Shown here: positions 60,177 through 64,000 of the stretch, piece after piece
Numbering within the stretch: the first letter of the stretch is position 1
How the letters are laid out: each line of letters opens with the position of its first letter
Assembly: GCA_903828955.1 (NCBI GenBank)
Contig: CAIKOA010000018.1
Span: 1 to 64,000 of the forward strand
Length of the DNA stretch: 64,000 nucleotides
Direction of reading: 5' to 3'
Source of the DNA: an uncultured Microcaldota archaeon
GTDB lineage: Archaea > Micrarchaeota > Micrarchaeia > Anstonellales > Bilamarchaeaceae
Position numbers and translations under genes: made by a program
The notes under the pieces: generated by a model
Told to the model about the DNA's origin: nothing
Database searches by the model: none
The model's input: the letters and a program-made list of their open reading frames with translations, nothing else

Positions 60177-63100
60177 TCACTTCCTTTCTCCGTAATCCAT
60201 AAGGAATTTCTCATATACGCGGAGCATCTGCGGAGTTACCGAAGGGCGCATTCCTGAAAGCATCTGGAGAACTTCCTGGGTGGTTGTCTTGGGCTCCTTT
60301 CCTGCCATCTTCATCTTCAGGAGGTTCATTTTCACCTGCTGGCCAAGGAGCGCAATGTCTGCGCCTGTGAAGCCTTCGGTTGCCTTTGCAAGCGCATTCA
60401 GGTCCAATCCTGCCGCAAACTGTTTGAAGTGGATTTTGAAGAGCTGGACCCTTCCCTCAAAATCAGGGGGATGTATGTAAAGAAGCTTGTCGAACCTTCC
60501 GGGGCGCAGGATTGCAGAGTCCAACGTATCCGGGCGGTTGGTTGCGCCAACGACCATCACCCCCTGGCTTCCCTTCACTCCGTCCATCTCTACAAGGAAT
60601 TGGCCGACTATGTCCGCCCTTCCGCTGTCGCGCGAGGGCGCGAAGGTTTCGATTTCATCAACGAAGATTACTGCGGGCGGGTTTTCGCGGGCTCTGTTGA
60701 ACGTTTCCTTGATTACGTTTACCGCGTGCGTATATCCCTTCTGCATCAGTTGCGCGCCGCTCACGTTGTGGAAGGAGATCTGGAGCTCGTTTGCGGCTGC
60801 CCTTACTACCAGTGTTTTTCCGCAGCCTGGAGGGCCGAAGAGAAGGATTCCTTTTGTGGGCTTCACTCCGAATTCCTTCACAAGCTCTGGATGGAGGAGC
60901 GGGAGCTCAATGGATTCCTTGAAGGCGGCCTTTACATCCGCGAGGCCTGCAACGTCTTCCCAGCGGACGTCCTTCACTTCCTCTTTCTTCTTTTCAACTT
61001 CGGCTGCGCCTGCTTCGGAACGCTCGAAATCAAGCCTGAATTTCTCGTAATCTTCAAGGGCGGAAAGCGAAGTGCTGGGCTTCGTGCTTTCGAGAACTGA
61101 ACTGATGTGGCTCATTTTTATCGGGACTATTTTTCCCGCGGTTTTGGCCTCTTCTGCGGCTTTGCGCATCGCGATTCTGCAGATTGCCTGGATGTCCGCC
61201 CCTGAGAAGCGGTCGGTTTTCTTTGCAAGAGCTGCAAAATCTATGTCTGGGGAAGTGGGGAGCCCTTTGAGCGATACCTTGAAGATTGCCTTCCTCGCTT
61301 CCTCGTCCGGAAGGTGCATATAGACGATTTTATCGAATCTGCCTGGGCGAAGAAGCGCCGGGTCCAATTGGTCGGGAACGTTTGTTGCCGCAACCACTAT
61401 TACGGGCTTCGTATTCGTTTTTATGCCGTCCATTTCCTGGAGGAGCACGCTGAGCACCCTCGGGGTGACGGAATCCGTCCCTGCCATGTCCCTTCTTTTT
61501 CCGACTGAATCAACCTCATCAAAGAAGAGGAGTGTGGGCGCGGTTTCCCTTGCCTTATTGAAAATTTCAGAAATATTTTTTTCACTGTTGTGCGCAAAAA
61601 TTCCCCCAAAGCCTGCCACAAAGTTCTGGCATGGGCCCACTGAAATATCGTATACGGACTTCTCATCCTCAACTTTCCTTATTTCTTCAACACGGTCGAA
61701 ATAGATGTCGTTTTCTTCCGAAATAATTCCCAAATCCTCTTCGAAATCCCCTGCAAGCATCCCCCTTCCTATAGTAGAGGAATTGCCCCATCTGGGGAGA
61801 TTGCTTTCAACAAATGTTTTGAGGGCGCCCATGATGGGAACCTGCTCCTGCCTGAACCAGCCTACGCGCTCAATTGAAGAAAGAAGGCGCTTGTTCCTGC
61901 GCTCATCGAGGAAGCCGATTTCGCTGAACTGGCTCAAAAGCTTGCCCCCAATCATGCAAACGCGGTAAGTGTTCGTGCCGCTCCATTCCTTCTTGTTGTA
62001 AACGGTTCCGACGATGCGGAAATAGAGGAGAAGATGGAGAAGCTGGCTTGCAAGCTCCCTGCTTACGGTTGCGCCTTCAACAGTGGCAACTCCGCGCTGG
62101 TTTTCATATACTGAGCCGTCTCCGCTGAAATAGCCCCTGAGGAGGGCGGCCAGGTTTTCCCTGCTTAGATTGAATGCGAGTTCAGGCATCTTTTTCCTGT
62201 TGGCGCCATCTTCAAGCCCGAGGGCATTGCGCATCAGGACATAGAGGGGCCTTGACGGGATGTAAATGTCCCTTCCTCCCGCAATTTTTCCGCTCTTGCC
62301 TTTCTTTGCATAAACCGTAATTTTTCCAAATAGGGATTTGCAGAGGGAAGAGATTTTTTCCTCTTCTTCTTTTGAAGTGCTTATGCGCACCGTATCCCTG
62401 CGGTTGTAGCTCCCTTCAGCAACCCAGAGCCCGAGGAAAGTTGCCATGTTCTTGTCTATTTTTATTATTCCGGGGAGGGTTTTTGAGCCGGAACCTATGC
62501 GGAGTTCCTCCTTTCTGAATTCTACCCCTGCGCTTTCCATCAGTTCAAGAAAGAGGCCCACTCTTACTCCGACTTTTCGATTGATTATTGTGTCCAGATA
62601 ACTTTCCCGCTTATAGCCTAATATTTGCGCGGCCTTCTTCCTGCCGAGCTTTTTGATTGCCTCCTGCAGATACGGAACCGGGTTCTTCACATAAAGGCAA
62701 TTATCATCTTTCCGCAGGCTCTCGACAAAATCGATTTCTGAAATTGGGCTGGGCGAGAATGCAATGCTATGCGGGACTGCGATGTAAGACTGGCCCGGGA
62801 TAAGTTTAGATGTGGGGATATTTTCAATTTTCATCCCATCTAACGCAAAGAGGGAATGGTAGCCAGTAACTTTTATTTTTCTCCCGCTCCTTGTGCGCAC
62901 TTCATAAATCGGTGAGGTGCACTTGTGCTTTATCCAGCCTTTTATTTCCGCAAAAACCGCTTTTCCCCCCTTATCGAAGCTGAGCACTTTCAGTTTCTGC
63001 TTTTCTTCCACGATTTTTCCGATTTCGGCGAGTTTTATTCTTCCGCTTCCATCCATTACTGTGAGTTTTTCGGAGTAGGGAAGGCTTTCGCCATACCATT

Positions 63101-64000
63101 GCGAGAGAATGTCCGAAGTTTTTATGTAAACGAACCTGTATTCCAGTTCCTTTGCAAGGGCGCGCATCAGCATTGTTTTTCCGGTTCCGGGCGGGCCGAA
63201 AAGGAGAATTCCGCTGGGCGCTTTCAATCCATATGCGGAGGCGAGCTCCTTTCTTTGCAGCGGGAGCATTATCGAGTCGCGGAGCTCCTTCTTTACGTCC
63301 TGGTAGCCCCCTACGTCGTCCATTGATTTTTCGCTTCCGCCTTCCTCGCTAAGGTCTGCAAATCCGAATTTGCCGAATGCCTTCATCTGCTTTTTTGCGG
63401 AGATTTTCTTTTCCCTGCTTACTGAGATGCTTTTTGAGTCCATGAGCACGGCGAGGAAAATCGCGGCTCCTACATACGCCGGAATGAGCGGGTTGAACGG
63501 AAGCGCGGAAACCGAGTATGCAAAAAAGTATGCAATTGGAATCAGGATAAGGGAGAGGGAGGCGATTGCCTGCTTCCACTTGCTCTTGCTGTTGCCCGGG
63601 AACCAGCCTGCAAAGAAGAGTACCGCGCCCCATGCAATTAGCTGGATTAGGCCGCTATCCGAAAAGAGAATCTTCATTGCGTTGGAGGCGATTTGGCCAA
63701 CTGTCGCACCCGCATACTTGGCGGCATTGAGGTCCGCCATGTTCGCGATTGCCGGGGCAATCCCTCCTGCAATCATGCCCAGGGAAAGCGCGGGCTTGCC
63801 CATCTGGAGGACGGGGATCCCTGGGCTGTACAGGCTCATTTTAAGAGGGAAAAATGCCGCATTGGGAAGCAGCCATACTGAAGAGAGCAAGAGGACGAGG
63901 AACACCGCGGGAAGGGAGATTGCGATGCTTTTTGCAGAGCCGAAATAGAAGCTCCCGACCAGCATTCCGAAGAAAATCAGCCCTCCCAAAAGTGAAATGG
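60177..64000 (-). CDS. Membrane-anchored double-AAA CDC48-like ATPase carrying an intein (5' end outside the window)
   Basis: The visible frame codes at least 1,270 residues and stays open to the window edge. The TTG at 63989 is probably not the true start, so the gene is likely partial. The N-terminal 185 residues hold about six membrane helices. AAA domain 1 has Walker A G-P-P-G-T-G-K-T (265-272) and Walker B L-F-F-D-E-V-D (821-827); AAA domain 2 has G-P-P-G-C-G-K-T (1052-1059) and V-I-F-V-D-E-I-E. Domain 1 is split by a 500-residue intein. Without it the protein is about 770 residues, CDC48/p97-like, with a membrane anchor in place of the usual N-domain. It probably remodels or extracts membrane proteins. 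Confidence 0.88.
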   Translation of the reverse strand, partial: ISLLGGLIFFGMLVGSFYFGSAKSIAISLPAVFLVLLLSSVWLLPNAAFFPLKMSLYSPGIPVLQMGKPALSLGMIAGGIAPAIANMADLNAAKYAGATVGQIASNAMKILFSDSGLIQLIAWGAVLFFAGWFPGNSKSKWKQAIASLSLILIPIAYFFAYSVSALPFNPLIPAYVGAAIFLAVLMDSKSISVSREKKISAKKQMKAFGKFGFADLSEEGGSEKSMDDVGGYQDVKKELRDSIMLPLQRKELASAYGLKAPSGILLFGPPGTGKTMLMRALAKELEYRFVYIKTSDILSQWYGESLPYSEKLTVMDGSGRIKLAEIGKIVEEKQKLKVLSFDKGGKAVFAEIKGWIKHKCTSPIYEVRTRSGRKIKVTGYHSLFALDGMKIENIPTSKLIPGQSYIAVPHSIAFSPSPISEIDFVESLRKDDNCLYVKNPVPYLQEAIKKLGRKKAAQILGYKRESYLDTIINRKVGVRVGLFLELMESAGVEFRKEELRIGSGSKTLPGIIKIDKNMATFLGLWVAEGSYNRRDTVRISTSKEEEEKISSLCKSLFGKITVYAKKGKSGKIAGGRDIYIPSRPLYVLMRNALGLEDGANRKKMPELAFNLSRENLAALLRGYFSGDGSVYENQRGVATVEGATVSRELASQLLHLLLYFRIVGTVYNKKEWSGTNTYRVCMIGGKLLSQFSEIGFLDERRNKRLLSSIERVGWFRQEQVPIMGALKTFVESNLPRWGNSSTIGRGMLAGDFEEDLGIISEENDIYFDRVEEIRKVEDEKSVYDISVGPCQNFVAGFGGIFAHNSEKNISEIFNKARETAPTLLFFDEVDSVGKRRDMAGTDSVTPRVLSVLLQEMDGIKTNTKPVIVVAATNVPDQLDPALLRPGRFDKIVYMHLPDEEARKAIFKVSLKGLPTSPDIDFAALAKKTDRFSGADIQAICRIAMRKAAEEAKTAGKIVPIKMSHISSVLESTKPSTSLSALEDYEKFRLDFERSEAGAAEVEKKKEEVKDVRWEDVAGLADVKAAFKESIELPLLHPELVKEFGVKPTKGILLFGPPGCGKTLVVRAAANELQISFHNVSGAQLMQKGYTHAVNVIKETFNRARENPPAVIFVDEIETFAPSRDSGRADIVGQFLVEMDGVKGSQGVMVVGATNRPDTLDSAILRPGRFDKLLYIHPPDFEGRVQLFKIHFKQFAAGLDLNALAKATEGFTGADIALLGQQVKMNLLKMKMAGKEPKTTTQEVLQMLSGMRPSVTPQMLRVYEKFLMDYGERK
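61587..63086 (-). mobile_element. LAGLIDADG-type intein in the AAA ATPase gene
   Basis: This 500-residue in-frame insert (residues 302-801 of the visible frame) interrupts W-Y-G-E / S-E-K-N-I in AAA domain 1. It starts with Ser302 (S-L-P-Y-S-E-K-L), has the block B T-G-Y-H at 375-378, and ends F-A-H-N with His800 and Asn801; the +1 residue is Ser802. Two LAGLIDADG-like helices are visible (L-G-L-W-V-A-E-G-S at 519-527 and L-R-G-Y-F-S-G-D-G at 617-625), so a homing endonuclease is embedded. All splicing residues look intact. The insertion site is in a conserved motif that is essential for the ATPase. Confidence 0.92.

Noticed and set aside
60177-64000. Frameshift or gene fusion explanation for the long AAA gene
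   Set aside because: The insert has intein splice residues at both ends and the flanking protein joins to a perfect G-E-S-E-K-N-I motif.

Overview
The window looks like chromosomal DNA of a DPANN-type archaeon. The archaeal evidence is a clamp-loader small subunit (RfcS), Pelota, an alpha2-type glycyl-tRNA synthetase, CDC48-like AAA proteins, a pilin with a class III signal peptide, GGTG-type ribosome binding sites, and many genes whose TATA-like box lies 25-27 nt before the ATG (leaderless). The DPANN assignment is weaker. It rests on a bacterial-type MetK and on many lipoproteins and polytopic proteins I cannot assign; Micrarchaeota or Diapherotrites are guesses. Genes are dense and mostly monocistronic or in short overlapping pairs. 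Only one gene-free stretch exceeds 300 nt.

Region 1 (about 1-7,900) looks like an integrated mobile element or its remains. It holds a nucleotidyltransferase-like protein, two lipoproteins around an AbrB-like regulator with a striking operator-like inverted repeat, a small serine recombinase preceded by an Sm-like small protein, a 45-residue ribbon-helix-helix protein beside a 12-bp palindrome, a RepA-like RecA-fold ATPase, a repeat-rich gene-free stretch that could be a replication origin, a run of very small genes, and a tyrosine integrase with a C-terminal zinc ribbon. No attachment site could be identified.

Region 2 (7,900-41,500) is mostly housekeeping: MetK, GlyRS, dihydroorotase, ValRS, IleRS, enolase, an Ncs6/TtcA-like tRNA thiolase with an N-terminal beta-grasp-like domain, a KaiC-like ATPase, RfcS, tRNA-Gln(UUG) and Pelota. 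Scattered among these are lineage-specific proteins: a five-TPR AAA ATPase, a 904-residue HEAT-repeat surface protein, a TPR protein with a transglutaminase-like Cys-His-Asp triad, a fibronectin/Ig-like repeat lipoprotein and a divergent PHP-like protein.

Region 3 (41,486-58,043, minus strand) is the most interesting part. It is a tightly overlapping eight-gene operon of six tandem, highly diverged paralogous polytopic membrane proteins, followed by a 1,571-residue lipoprotein and a 1,381-residue Cys-rich membrane protein. The six paralogs share an N-terminal motif (hydrophobic-Tyr-x-x-Gly, then a conserved acidic residue) and a central motif (LP-h-G/A-h-h-h-R-x-h-x-h-T-R-x-x-G). Five of the six also share a C-terminal LGG/S-D/E motif. 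The layout recalls VirB6/TrbL-like secretion or conjugation membrane components, but no known family can be assigned by eye, and no VirB4-like ATPase or relaxase lies inside the operon. It starts from a TATA element apparently shared with a divergent secreted-protein gene.

Region 4 (58,097-64,000) holds that secreted protein, a three-zinc-ribbon protein overlapping a GNAT-like protein, and a membrane-anchored double-AAA CDC48-like ATPase. The ATPase carries a 500-residue LAGLIDADG intein, and its N-terminus runs off the window.
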